Shown: positions 41,353-48,530 of the stretch, piece by piece
Numbering within the stretch: position 1 is the first letter of the stretch
How the letters are laid out: every line of letters begins with the position of its first letter
Source: Pseudovibrio flavus
GTDB lineage: Bacteria; Pseudomonadota; Alphaproteobacteria; Rhizobiales; Stappiaceae
DNA: 64,000 nucleotides
NCBI RefSeq assembly: GCF_009711345.1
Contig: NZ_SMMA01000064.1
Coordinates: forward strand, 1 to 64,000
Direction of reading: 5' to 3'
The notes under the pieces: model-generated
Database searches by the model: none
What the model was told of the DNA's origin: nothing
The model's input: the letters and a program-made list of their open reading frames with translations, nothing else
Translations under genes and position numbers: made by a program

Positions 41353-42102
41353 ATGTCGACCTTCGACCGCAATAACTCGCAGCGGTTTGGTATGGCCGGC
41401 GCTCGTGCCGATGCAGGCGTATATGACGCTGGTTTGCGCGCCTACATGCTACGCGTTTACAACTACATGGCCCTTGGTCTTGCGATCACCGGTATTTTCG
41501 CGGTCGCAACCTTCAGCCTTGCAGTAAGCAACGGCGCTCTGACCCCGCTTGGCGTTGCGCTTTACACTTCCCCTCTTAAGTGGGTAGTGATGCTTGCACC
41601 GCTTGCTATGGTGTTCTTCCTGAGCGCGCGCATCCATGCAATGTCTGCCTCCGCAGCTCAAATCACCTTCTGGGTTTACGCAGCCCTTATGGGTCTATCC
41701 CTGTCCTCCATCTTCATGGTGTACACCGGTAACTCCATCGCTCGCGTATTCTTCATCACCGCTGCGTCCTTCGGCGCGCTGAGCCTGTTCGGTTACACCA
41801 CCAAGAAAGACCTTTCTGCTTGGGGTTCGTTCCTGTTCATGGGTCTGATCGGTATCATCATCGCGTCGGTGGTTAACATCTTCCTCGCGTCTTCTGCTAT
41901 GCAGTTCGCGATCTCCGTGATCGGCGTTCTGGTGTTTGCTGGCCTCACCGCCTACGACACTCAGCAGATCAAGGAAATGTACGCTTACGCTGACGACAGC
42001 GAAACAGCAGGTAAGAAAGCCATCATGGGCGCTCTGCGTCTGTACCTGGACTTCATCAACCTGTTCATCATGTTGCTGTCCCTGTTCGGAAACCGCGAAT
42101 AA
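41353..42102 (+). CDS. Bax inhibitor-1/YccA family protein
   Basis: A 249-residue inner-membrane protein of the BI-1 family with seven hydrophobic helices. The GLTAYDTQQIKEMY motif near residues 197-210 is the family signature with conserved Asp residues; bacterial relatives (YetJ) leak calcium in a pH-dependent way, and YccA interacts with FtsH. ATG 41353 has TAGGAGAGAG upstream. Monocistronic, with its own terminator. Confidence 0.93.
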   Translation: MSTFDRNNSQRFGMAGARADAGVYDAGLRAYMLRVYNYMALGLAITGIFAVATFSLAVSNGALTPLGVALYTSPLKWVVMLAPLAMVFFLSARIHAMSASAAQITFWVYAALMGLSLSSIFMVYTGNSIARVFFITAASFGALSLFGYTTKKDLSAWGSFLFMGLIGIIIASVVNIFLASSAMQFAISVIGVLVFAGLTAYDTQQIKEMYAYADDSETAGKKAIMGALRLYLDFINLFIMLLSLFGNRE

Positions 42103-42128
42103 TCGCGAACCTTACAGCTAAAACAATT

Positions 42129-42156
42129 AAAGCCCGGAGCGTTTGCTTCGGGCTTT
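42129..42156 (+). terminator. Terminator of the Bax inhibitor-1 gene
   Basis: Arms AAAGCCCG and CGGGCTTT (42129-42136, 42149-42156), extended inward by GAGC/GCTT, are followed by TTTCTTTG. Confidence 0.85.
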
Positions 42157-42242
42157 TTCTTTGCGCTATTCGCTAGTGGGGCGAGGGTCTGGGCCTTGAG
42201 GTTGCGGAGAGCTCCTACCTCTCTTTGCAAGCAGAGCCGCCT

Positions 42243-42539
42243 TTACTGAGCGTCCGCATCCAGACAGCATTCATCCTGCAAAAAGCCGATCAACGCCTGC
42301 AAGTGGTCAAACTGGGCAATGCAATAAAGCGTGCGCCCGTCCCGCTGCTGTTTAACCAGCCCTGCGGCCATCAAACTGGATATGTGATGGGACAAAGTGG
42401 AGCCGGGAACTTCTAGTTCTTCCTGCAATTGGCCCACTGGCAGGCCCTCGAATCCAGCTTTAACCAAACGTCTGAAAACTTTCAGGCGGGTGTCATGTCC
42501 CAGTTCTTTCAGTGCCTTAACGGCTTCTTCGTTATTCAT
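42243..42539 (-). CDS. ArsR family transcriptional regulator
   Basis: A 98-residue winged-helix repressor. The helix-turn-helix part (about 32-60, with GSTLSHHISSL) is typical of ArsR/SmtB. A C-terminal ECCLDADAQ tail with a Cys pair (C90, C91) could bind a soft metal, arsenite or a related metalloid, a site different from the ArsR alpha3 cysteine motif. ATG 42539 has AGGAG. It is divergent from a DUF318 permease across 112 bp that contain two matching dyads (see operators), so it probably represses both genes until a metal binds. Confidence 0.9.
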   Translation of the reverse strand: MNNEEAVKALKELGHDTRLKVFRRLVKAGFEGLPVGQLQEELEVPGSTLSHHISSLMAAGLVKQQRDGRTLYCIAQFDHLQALIGFLQDECCLDADAQ

Positions 42540-42559
42540 TGGGTACTCCTGAATCTCAT

Positions 42560-42583
42560 ATATTTCTATAATAGTAGAAATAT
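42560..42583. promoter_or_regulatory. Operator site 1 of the ArsR-type regulator
   Basis: A perfect 9+9-bp dyad, ATATTTCTA and TAGAAATAT separated by 6 nt. It lies just upstream of the -35 box of the permease promoter and covers the start region of the arsR promoter on the other strand. Confidence 0.75.
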
Positions 42584-42584
42584 T

Positions 42585-42613
42585 TTGACAATCAAGTTCT
42601 GCGAATTTATATT
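42585..42613 (+). promoter_or_regulatory. Sigma-70 promoter of the DUF318 permease gene
   Basis: TTGACA (42585-42590) and TATATT (42608-42613) are 17 nt apart, close to consensus. The -10 box lies inside operator site 2, and site 1 abuts the -35 box. Confidence 0.8.
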
Positions 42614-42632
42614 TCGATTAAATTAGAAATAT
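42609..42632. promoter_or_regulatory. Operator site 2 of the ArsR-type regulator
   Basis: ATATTTCGA and TAGAAATAT with the same 6-nt gap as site 1 and one mismatched pair. Centre-to-centre distance to site 1 is 49 bp. It covers the permease -10 box, so binding here should block transcription. Confidence 0.7.
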
Positions 42633-42651
42633 AAAAACATGGATCACTCCA

Positions 42652-43566
42652 ATGACCATCACAGCAGAAATGATCATGGAAAGCCTCGATATGTTCGCTT
42701 TCCTCGCTGTCGAACTAACTATCCTGTTTCTTGGTATCAGCTACTTGGTTGGCGTGTTGCAAGAATACATTCCGCCAAGCCGCATTCAGTCCATCCTTAG
42801 CAGCCAAAACGGGAAAGGCTACGTCGTAGCTGCCCTATTGGGTGCTATTACGCCCTTCTGCTCTTGCTCTACAATTCCGTTTTTGAAGGGCCTTCTAAGA
42901 GCACGCGCTGGCTTTGGCACTATGATGGTATTCTTGTTTGCCAGCCCGCTTCTGAACCCTGTGATCATTGGCCTGTTTATCGTTACATTCGGCATTCAGG
43001 TTACCCTGTTCTACTTCGCCATTGCGCTCGGCGTATCTATTATCGCTGGCTACGCACTGGAAAAACTTGGCTTCGAACGCTTTGTGAAGGCAGAAGCCTA
43101 TGAGCAGCCAAAACCTTCTTGCTGTGGCTCCTCGTGCGGTGGTGCAGCTCCAAAACCGAACAAATGGCTGAAAATCTGGCAGTCCACTTGGAAAGACTTC
43201 AAAAAGGTTCTGCCATACCTCATCGGCGGTATCGCAATCGGCTCCGTGATCTATGGCTTCATGCCAACTGAATGGATCTCGTCTGTTGCAAGTGAAGAAA
43301 ACATCTTCGCAGTACCAGTTGCAGCGATCATCGGCATTCCACTTTACATCCGTGCCGAGGCAGTCATTCCGCTCAGCGCAGCGCTTGCTGCAAAAGGCAT
43401 GGGCCTTGGTGCAATCATGGCTTTGATTATCGGCAGCGCCGGTGCCAGCCTGACAGAGGTGATCTTGCTGAAGTCCCTCTTCAAGAACCAGATGATCATC
43501 GCTTTCCTTGTCGTTATTTTGACAATGGCGGTAAGCGCAGGTCTCCTCTACGGCTTGATCTTCTAA
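42652..43566 (+). CDS. DUF318 family permease (probable metal/metalloid efflux)
   Basis: A 304-residue protein with about eight transmembrane helices in two related halves. The first half has the family-typical FCSCSTIPF motif (two Cys in a membrane segment), and the loop between halves carries a cysteine cluster (CCGSSCGG, about 155-162). Members include ArsP, which exports organoarsenicals; others sit beside ArsR regulators without known substrate. Linkage to the ArsR gene and the Cys motifs argue for a soft metal or metalloid. ATG 42652; its own terminator follows. Confidence 0.85.
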   Translation: MTITAEMIMESLDMFAFLAVELTILFLGISYLVGVLQEYIPPSRIQSILSSQNGKGYVVAALLGAITPFCSCSTIPFLKGLLRARAGFGTMMVFLFASPLLNPVIIGLFIVTFGIQVTLFYFAIALGVSIIAGYALEKLGFERFVKAEAYEQPKPSCCGSSCGGAAPKPNKWLKIWQSTWKDFKKVLPYLIGGIAIGSVIYGFMPTEWISSVASEENIFAVPVAAIIGIPLYIRAEAVIPLSAALAAKGMGLGAIMALIIGSAGASLTEVILLKSLFKNQMIIAFLVVILTMAVSAGLLYGLIF

Positions 43567-43572
43567 AACAAA

Positions 43573-43600
43573 AAAGCCCTCATCCTAGGATGGGGGCTTT
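43573..43600 (+). terminator. Terminator of the DUF318 permease gene
   Basis: A stem formed by AAAGCCCTCATCC and GGATGGGGGCTTT (about 43573-43600, one G-T pair) is followed by a run of T. Confidence 0.85.
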
Positions 43601-43622
43601 TTTTGTCGTCGACCCAGTAGAC

Positions 43623-44012
43623 CTACTCCACCAGACGAAGATGCTTTTTCTTATCGAAGACTTTGAGAACGTTGGCGAGCTCATGTCCGCGTTTCAATAC
43701 CGTTCCGCCCATCGAAATTACTGAGTAAGCCCCCTGCTTGCGTGCAAGTTTGGGGTCTTTTTCTATTCGGTAAAGGGGCATTTCGCTGGCACGCCTAAAA
43801 ATGGAAAACACGGCGCGTTCGCTGCCGTGATCGATTGCATAATCTTTCCATTCACCTGCTGCCACCATGCGTCCGTAAACGTTGAGGATCTGGCTCAGCT
43901 CTGTTCGGTGAAAGGCTACGGTTTTCATAAGCGAGGCGTAACCGCCTCCCTCCCCCCATCCAGCGCCTGCATTATGGGGGTGGTTTGTCACGCTTTCTTC
44001 GCTATCGCTCAT
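43623..44012 (-). CDS. DUF2794 domain-containing protein
   Basis: A 129-residue protein. From about residue 30 on it shows the DUF2794 block (FHRTELSQILNVYGRMVAAGEW and DYAIDHG...AVFSIFRRASE), conserved in Hyphomicrobiales and without known function. ATG 44012 follows GCGGAGGCGTG. The ATG overlaps the stop of a small upstream ORF in a TGATG, so expression is likely coupled. The N-terminal 25 residues are variable. Confidence 0.9.
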   Translation of the reverse strand: MSDSEESVTNHPHNAGAGWGEGGGYASLMKTVAFHRTELSQILNVYGRMVAAGEWKDYAIDHGSERAVFSIFRRASEMPLYRIEKDPKLARKQGAYSVISMGGTVLKRGHELANVLKVFDKKKHLRLVE

Positions 44013-44167
44013 CACGCCTCCGCTTGCTGCTCGGCCTGCTTTTTCCGGTATTGGGAGCGGGCCAACAAACCGTTAATCATGTCATGGTGGTTCATTCCGA
44101 AGGCAAACGCAAGCAACCCAGCGAACACGCAGAAAAATGGCAAGATTGCACTTGTTAAATTCTGCAA
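44012..44167 (-). CDS. Putative 51-aa membrane protein coupled to DUF2794
   Basis: A short frame starting at TTG 44167 encodes a hydrophobic segment (LPFFCVFAGLLAFAFG) followed by a charged tail (ARSQYRKKQAEQQ). Its TGA overlaps the ATG of the DUF2794 gene (TGATG) and its last codons carry that gene's GGAGG ribosome site. No ATG begins it, and the ribosome site before TTG is poor, so the start is unclear. I do not recognise it. The hydrophobic profile and the coupling are what argue for it. Confidence 0.45.
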   Translation of the reverse strand: MQNLTSAILPFFCVFAGLLAFAFGMNHHDMINGLLARSQYRKKQAEQQAEA

Positions 44168-44378
44168 CTTTTTATCACAGAACAATCTTGTTTCCGCCCT
44201 AATCCAGCCCTTCCTCAGACAACTTGCAAGAGCAATATCTCTTCATGCCCCAAGCTGGTTCGGTCCCGTACCGCCTTTGCCGCACTTACCCCCAATACCC
44301 CCCAAGAAGCGCGGCGCGGGATCGAACAATTTTTTTCTTTCTTATCTTCCTCCCCCAATAAGCTCGGTCGGTCCTGGG
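44168..44378. other. Gap downstream of the exported-protein gene
   Basis: No gene was found. A bulged hairpin (44369-44396) covers the stop codon of the exported-protein gene. The 13-bp repeat CCCCCCAAGAAGC occurs here at 44298-44310 and again inside the coding region at 44442-44454. The stretch should also contain the promoter for the small ORF and DUF2794. Confidence 0.4.
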
Positions 44379-44951
44379 TCAGTAGCCCAGGGACCGCCCA
44401 CCCCTGCCTATAATTTTGGGAGGCTGCTCACAGTCCCATATCCCCCCAAGAAGCCGAACCGTATCGCGAGCAAGCTGGTTTGCGTTGGAATTTGCACGCG
44501 CATCAATGTAGCCGATATGGCATGTGCGCCCCTCGCCAAGCTGCGTCACCACCAGAACCTGCCCCTTGTAGAATCCGCCGGAGATAGTCTCGTCGCTGAT
44601 TTGCGTGTGCCAGCGGAGAATCGTTGCTATCGGCACGCCCTGTTTCAGCACCCATTCAACGGTAGAACCCAGCTCGTTAAAGGGCGCCAAGGTCTGCGAA
44701 TAAGCTCTCTCACTGTTGCCAGATGCCCCATAGCTGACAAAAAAACGCAAATCGCCTTCGCCAACCCAAACAGGAATGCCCTTGTACCCCTCGCAGACCC
44801 AGCGCGCACCGCCCGCACCGTCTTCATACACTTCCAGCAATGTGCAGGAGCCATCAAGGTTCAGGCGGGTATAAACGCTCTCAAGACCTGACGCAGCGAC
44901 CTCAGCCATTGTGACCATAAGGAATGCGACCAAAACTACGGTTTTTCTCAT
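44379..44951 (-). CDS. Exported protein of unknown function
   Basis: A 190-residue protein with a signal peptide (about 1-21, ending VAASG). The mature part has three cysteines (in GSCTLLEVY, RWVCEGY and RTCHIGYID) and a further one near the end (WDCEQPP), compatible with two disulfides, and resembles periplasmic proteins of Hyphomicrobiales known only as hypothetical. ATG 44951 has the strong site GGAGGGGAAGC; the frame is open 20 codons upstream. It is divergent from ppa. Confidence 0.8.
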   Translation of the reverse strand: MRKTVVLVAFLMVTMAEVAASGLESVYTRLNLDGSCTLLEVYEDGAGGARWVCEGYKGIPVWVGEGDLRFFVSYGASGNSERAYSQTLAPFNELGSTVEWVLKQGVPIATILRWHTQISDETISGGFYKGQVLVVTQLGEGRTCHIGYIDARANSNANQLARDTVRLLGGIWDCEQPPKIIGRGGRSLGY

Positions 44952-45091
44952 AGCTTCCCCTCCTAAGTCTGTGAAGACCGGTTGATCAGGTGAATTACGC
45001 CAAAAATTCAATACGGCAATGCAAACTTAGACCTTGAAACAACCCATCGACCCTGCAATACAGACAGCAACTGAAATCGGAGTAAAGATAA

Positions 45092-45622
45092 ATGCGTATC
45101 GATTGCATTCCCGTTGGCAAAAATCCTCCTGAAGAAGTCAACGTGATCATCGAAGTGCCAGTCGGTGGCGAGCCAATTAAGTACGAAATGGAAAAAGAGT
45201 CCGGCGCTATGTTCGTTGACCGTTTCCTGTACACCCCAATGCGCTACCCGGGGAACTATGGCTTTGTACCACACACTCTTTGCGGCGATGGCGACCCGAT
45301 CGACGTTATTGTTGTGAACCAGCGTCCAATCATGCCGGGTGCCGTAATGAGCTGCCGTCCAATTGGCGTGCTCGTAATGGAAGACGAATCCGGTCAGGAC
45401 GAGAAAATCATCGCAGTGCCTAGCAGCAAGCTGAGCCGCCGCTATGAAAACGTAAAGACCATTGACGATCTGCCTGAAATCACCATCAAGCAGGTTGAGC
45501 ACTTCTTTGAGCACTACAAAGACCTTGAGCCGAACAAGTGGGTGAAGATCACCGGCATCCACGGCGTAGAAGAAGCTCAGAAGCTGATTCTGGAATCTAT
45601 TGCTCGTTACAACGAAGCATAA
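45092..45622 (+). CDS. ppa: Inorganic pyrophosphatase
   Basis: A 176-residue soluble family I pyrophosphatase hydrolysing PPi from biosynthetic reactions. The metal-binding signature DGDPIDV and the conserved [10 protein letters not shown] segment are present. Length is normal. ATG 45092 has GGAG a few bases upstream. Its own strong terminator follows. Confidence 0.97.
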   Translation: MRIDCIPVGKNPPEEVNVIIEVPVGGEPIKYEMEKESGAMFVDRFLYTPMRYPGNYGFVPHTLCGDGDPIDVIVVNQRPIMPGAVMSCRPIGVLVMEDESGQDEKIIAVPSSKLSRRYENVKTIDDLPEITIKQVEHFFEHYKDLEPNKWVKITGIHGVEEAQKLILESIARYNEA

Positions 45623-45650
45623 GCTTTCCAGCAATCTTGCTAGAACTACA

Positions 45651-45683
45651 AAAAAACCGCTGGTGGCTCACCAGCGGTTTTTT
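45651..45683. terminator. Bidirectional terminator between ppa and dsbB
   Basis: A 12-bp stem (45654-45665 with 45669-45680), with a 3-nt loop, is flanked by an A run and a T run, so it can pair further and act in both directions. Confidence 0.92.
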
Positions 45684-45709
45684 TATTCAATAAGGCTTTT
45701 CTGTCGAGC

Positions 45710-46258
45710 TTAGCTTTTGCGCGAAAGCAATGGCGAAGTGCCAAGTACGATGCCGCAAACAGCCACAAACGACATGCCGAGCGAATAAAGCACGTTCATT
45801 CCGGCAAACGACAGGCCCAGAATGCGCAGCGGCGCGTTAGAGCAGCTCACAACGCGGGTGCTTTCCAGCGAAGAGAGCAGATCCGTTGCATTGCCAAGGC
45901 TTTTCATAGGTCCGCCGCAGTCATTAGGGCCAAGCCAGAAGTCCCATTCAGCACCGGCCTGATAAACGCCGACACCGCCGCCATAAAGAAACAGGCCAGT
46001 GCCGATAAGCAGCAAAACACCGCTCAGCCATGCCAGCTTAGGGCGCAGAGCGAACACGAAAGCGAAGATGCCAATTGGCAGCCCCCAATAGTAGGGAACG
46101 CGCTGCGCAAGACACAGCTTGCACGGCACATAACCGCCAATAATTTCAAACCCCCATGCCATGGAAATCGAAACCAAGCTGCCAAGAGCAATCAGCGCAC
46201 TTGCTGTCGCTCTCGGGTTTTTGAGAAGAATACTCAGAGCACTAGAGTTTGAGGGCAT
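45710..46258 (-). CDS. dsbB: Disulfide bond formation protein B
   Basis: A 182-residue quinone-linked oxidase that recycles DsbA. Four hydrophobic helices carry the CxxC pair (C46-K-L-C49) and a second periplasmic Cys pair (C114, C139), so the full electron path is present. ATG 46258 has GAGG 5 nt upstream; a GTG at 46264 lies on the ribosome site. It follows the YqaA-like gene by 8 bp and is co-transcribed with it. Confidence 0.9.
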   Translation of the reverse strand: MPSNSSALSILLKNPRATASALIALGSLVSISMAWGFEIIGGYVPCKLCLAQRVPYYWGLPIGIFAFVFALRPKLAWLSGVLLLIGTGLFLYGGGVGVYQAGAEWDFWLGPNDCGGPMKSLGNATDLLSSLESTRVVSCSNAPLRILGLSFAGMNVLYSLGMSFVAVCGIVLGTSPLLSRKS

Positions 46259-46266
46259 AACCACCT

Positions 46267-46845
46267 CTAAAGAAATTTAATCAATGCGAATCCGCCCACC
46301 AGCAGGATCACAAACACTGTAAAGACGAGTCCCAGCCGTTTTTCAATAAAATCTCGGATCGGTGGACCAAAGAAGTAGAGAAGGCCCGCAACCACAAAGA
46401 AGCGGATACCGCGGGAAACAAGGCTGGCAACAAAGAATACCGGCATGTTGAGCGCGAATGCGCCGCTTGCGATGGTGATCACCTTATAGGGAAACGGGGT
46501 AAGACCGGCAAAGAACACAAACCACCAGCCCCAATCATCAAAGATGACTTTGAACTCGTCAAATTTGTTCATGTAACCGTAAAGGTTCAAAATCGGCTCA
46601 GCGACCTGCGTAAACAGAACAGCGCCGATGAAGTAACCAAGCACACCACCAAGAACAGATGTAATGGTGCACAACAGCGCATACCACCAAGCTTTTTCTC
46701 TTCTGCTGACCACCATGGGAATGAGCAGCAAATCAGGTGGGATAGGGAAGAACGAACTCTCGACGAAGGACACTGTACCCAGAGCGGCTGGAGCGCGCTT
46801 GCCTCCGGCAAAAGAGAGCGTCCAGTCATAAAGGCGACGTAGCAT
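46267..46845 (-). CDS. YqaA family protein (DedA/VTT superfamily)
   Basis: A 192-residue membrane protein with the VTT/SNARE-associated domain: an amphipathic N-terminus, the ESSFFPIPPDLLLIPM motif (about residues 29-44) typical of YqaA, and four or five helices, with GLTPFPYKVITIASGAF near 115-131. DedA relatives flip phospholipids. This is the promoter-proximal gene of the dsbB operon. Function here is inferred from family only. Confidence 0.9.
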   Translation of the reverse strand: MLRRLYDWTLSFAGGKRAPAALGTVSFVESSFFPIPPDLLLIPMVVSRREKAWWYALLCTITSVLGGVLGYFIGAVLFTQVAEPILNLYGYMNKFDEFKVIFDDWGWWFVFFAGLTPFPYKVITIASGAFALNMPVFFVASLVSRGIRFFVVAGLLYFFGPPIRDFIEKRLGLVFTVFVILLVGGFALIKFL

Positions 46846-46995
46846 TTTGTTTATTTGTCTCCTGTGGCGAGATTTTCGGCACGAACTCTACGAAGAATTG
46901 CGCACAAACCCCTTAAACTATGCAGGTTTATCTGAAAAAAAACAGATAATGTTGGTTTTTGACAAGGACAAGCTGTGATTAGCCACAAACAATTA

Positions 46996-47023
46996 TTGAC
47001 CCGACTGTAAAGCTGGCTATAGT
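46996..47023 (+). promoter_or_regulatory. Sigma-70 promoter of tRNA-Leu
   Basis: TTGACC (46996-47001) and TATAGT (47018-47023) are 16 nt apart. The tRNA starts 23 bp past the -10 box. Confidence 0.75.
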
Positions 47024-47045
47024 CCGGCGCAGCTTTTCAGTGACT

Positions 47046-47130
47046 GCCCCTGTGGCGGAACTGGTAGACGCGACGGATTCAAAATCCGTTTTCTTCGGAA
47101 GTGCCCGTTCGAGTCGGGCCAGGGGCACCA
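47046..47130 (+). tRNA. tRNA-Leu(CAA)
   Basis: An 85-nt class II tRNA. The acceptor stem is GCCCCTG with CAGGGGC (47046-47052, 47120-47126), and the 3' ACCA is encoded (47127-47130). The anticodon arm is ACGGA-TTCAAAA-TCCGT, with anticodon CAA at 47080-47082. The variable arm is short (TTTTCTTCGGAAGT region), and the T-loop is GTTCGAGTC. The anticodon reads UUG. Confidence 0.95.
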
Positions 47131-47282
47131 AGTCCCTTTCGCAGTCACGAAAAGTCACCTCCCCGCATTTTCTGAAATGATCTGCTTAGACGGCTGAATT
47201 GCGTCTTCATCTACGCACTGCATCCACCTGCCCGGCGGAGCGTTGCCGCTCTCACCTGACGAAGTGCCGTTTGAAACCACGG

Positions 47283-48212
47283 TTAGGATTGCGCCAGCGG
47301 GTGATAAGTCTCCACAATCTGCTTCAAACGCTCATCCAGAACGTGGGTGTAGATCTGTGTGGTGGAGATATCCGCGTGACCAAGCAACTGTTGTACGACG
47401 CGTAGATCCGCGCCGTTCTGCAGCAGGTGTGAAGCAAAAGCGTGACGCAAAACGTGCGGGGATACCTTTGCCGGTGCAAGCTCTGCCCGTATCGCCAGCG
47501 CTTTCAAATCTCTTGCAAACGCCTGACGGGTGAAGTGCCCGCTTTCACCGTGAGAGGGAAACAGCCAAACGCTATCAGCGTAGGAGCCAATACTGGCCCT
47601 AAGCCGCACATATTCCGACATCGCCTTTTGAGCGCGAACAGATAGCGGCACAGCGCGCTCACGCCCGCCCTTACCCTTGATAGTGATCAGACGGCTGTCA
47701 CGAATGGCGGCAGAGACAGGAAGCGATACCAACTCAGAAACGCGCAGACCCGTTGCATAAAGCACCTCCAACAGCGTGTAGGTTCGCGCTGCCCGCAAGT
47801 GCTTTGCATCCGTATCGTAGCTGCCTTTGGCTTCTGTCTCGGCAAGGTCGATCAACTGATCAACTTCGTCCTCACTCAAAACGCCGGGCAAGTTAAGCTG
47901 CTTCTTCGGAGAGATGATGGTGCGGGTCGGGTCGTCCCCGCGATGTCCTTCGGCATAGCAGAACCCGTAGAACTGTCGCAGAGCCGATAACCGGCGTGCC
48001 TGCGATGATGCTGCATAACCTCTACTCGTCAAATCGCTGAGATAACCGCGAATATCATCACTCTGAACTGCGAGAAGGTCGACGCTGCTTACCCGCAGAA
48101 AGTCCTCAAAGTCCTCCAGATCGGCGCGATAGCTCTCAAGCGTGTTGTAAGCGCTGGCGCGTTCCACTGAGAGCATCTCAAAGAAAGCTTCAAGGATCAG
48201 TGTCGAATGCAT
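47283..48212 (-). CDS. xerD: Site-specific tyrosine recombinase XerD
   Basis: A 309-residue recombinase that resolves chromosome dimers at dif with XerC. The N-terminal SAM-like core-binding domain spans about 1-90. The catalytic set is complete: R157, K181, H253, R256, H279 and Y288. ATG 48212 is the likely start; TTG 48218, with GGAAAG just upstream, is an alternative. It follows a 47-aa membrane ORF by 6 bp on the same strand. There is no integrase-like or mobile-element context, so this is the chromosomal XerD. Confidence 0.95.
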   Translation of the reverse strand: MHSTLILEAFFEMLSVERASAYNTLESYRADLEDFEDFLRVSSVDLLAVQSDDIRGYLSDLTSRGYAASSQARRLSALRQFYGFCYAEGHRGDDPTRTIISPKKQLNLPGVLSEDEVDQLIDLAETEAKGSYDTDAKHLRAARTYTLLEVLYATGLRVSELVSLPVSAAIRDSRLITIKGKGGRERAVPLSVRAQKAMSEYVRLRASIGSYADSVWLFPSHGESGHFTRQAFARDLKALAIRAELAPAKVSPHVLRHAFASHLLQNGADLRVVQQLLGHADISTTQIYTHVLDERLKQIVETYHPLAQS

Positions 48213-48218
48213 AGTCAA

Positions 48219-48362
48219 TTACTTTCCAAAATCGGGTCTTTCGATCTCGACCGTTATCTCGCGTGGGGTCGGCTCGACGAAGGTAGAAAGCGCATACATA
48301 ACCAAAACAACACTAACGACAATCAGGCCAATCAAAGAAAGCAAACGGGTTAAAGTAGGCAT
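48219..48362 (-). CDS. 47-aa membrane protein upstream of xerD
   Basis: A short frame (ATG 48362 to TAA 48219-48221) with one transmembrane helix (about residues 9-26) and an extracytoplasmic-like tail containing FVEPTPREITVEI. From memory, similar small proteins with the FVEPxPREMTV pattern sit before xerD in other Hyphomicrobiales. Function is unknown. It ends 6 bp before the xerD ATG, so the two share a message. The ribosome site is weak. Confidence 0.7.
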   Translation of the reverse strand: MPTLTRLLSLIGLIVVSVVLVMYALSTFVEPTPREITVEIERPDFGK

Positions 48363-48481
48363 TGTGGATTTCGCATCTCCGAAAATGCAGAGTGTCTGGC
48401 GTTCCCCACCAATAGCAGCAGACCACCAACAAGCAAACAGGGCATTTAAGGGAGGAGAATTAAAGGTCGCTGCCTCGACGC

Positions 48482-48509
48482 TTGACAGACCCTACCTATA
48501 TACTGTCAA
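48482..48509. promoter_or_regulatory. Inverted repeat before aroK
   Basis: TTGACAG (48482-48488) and CTGTCAA (48503-48509) are perfect inverted copies 14 nt apart, 22 bp ahead of the aroK GTG. The left arm looks like a -35 box, but no -10 box lies at the right distance from it. Could be an operator or a chance match. Confidence 0.35.
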
Positions 48510-48530
48510 AGCAATCCCTGAGAGAACCGA

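Noticed and set aside
43827-44891. A 354-codon plus-strand frame from DUF2794 to the exported-protein gene
   Set aside because: It runs antisense through two genes with good ribosome sites and has no ribosome site or domain of its own.
47046-48218. tRNA-Leu next to a tyrosine recombinase as an integration site
   Set aside because: The recombinase has the chromosomal XerD layout and conserved neighbours; no duplicated tRNA end and no cargo genes were found.
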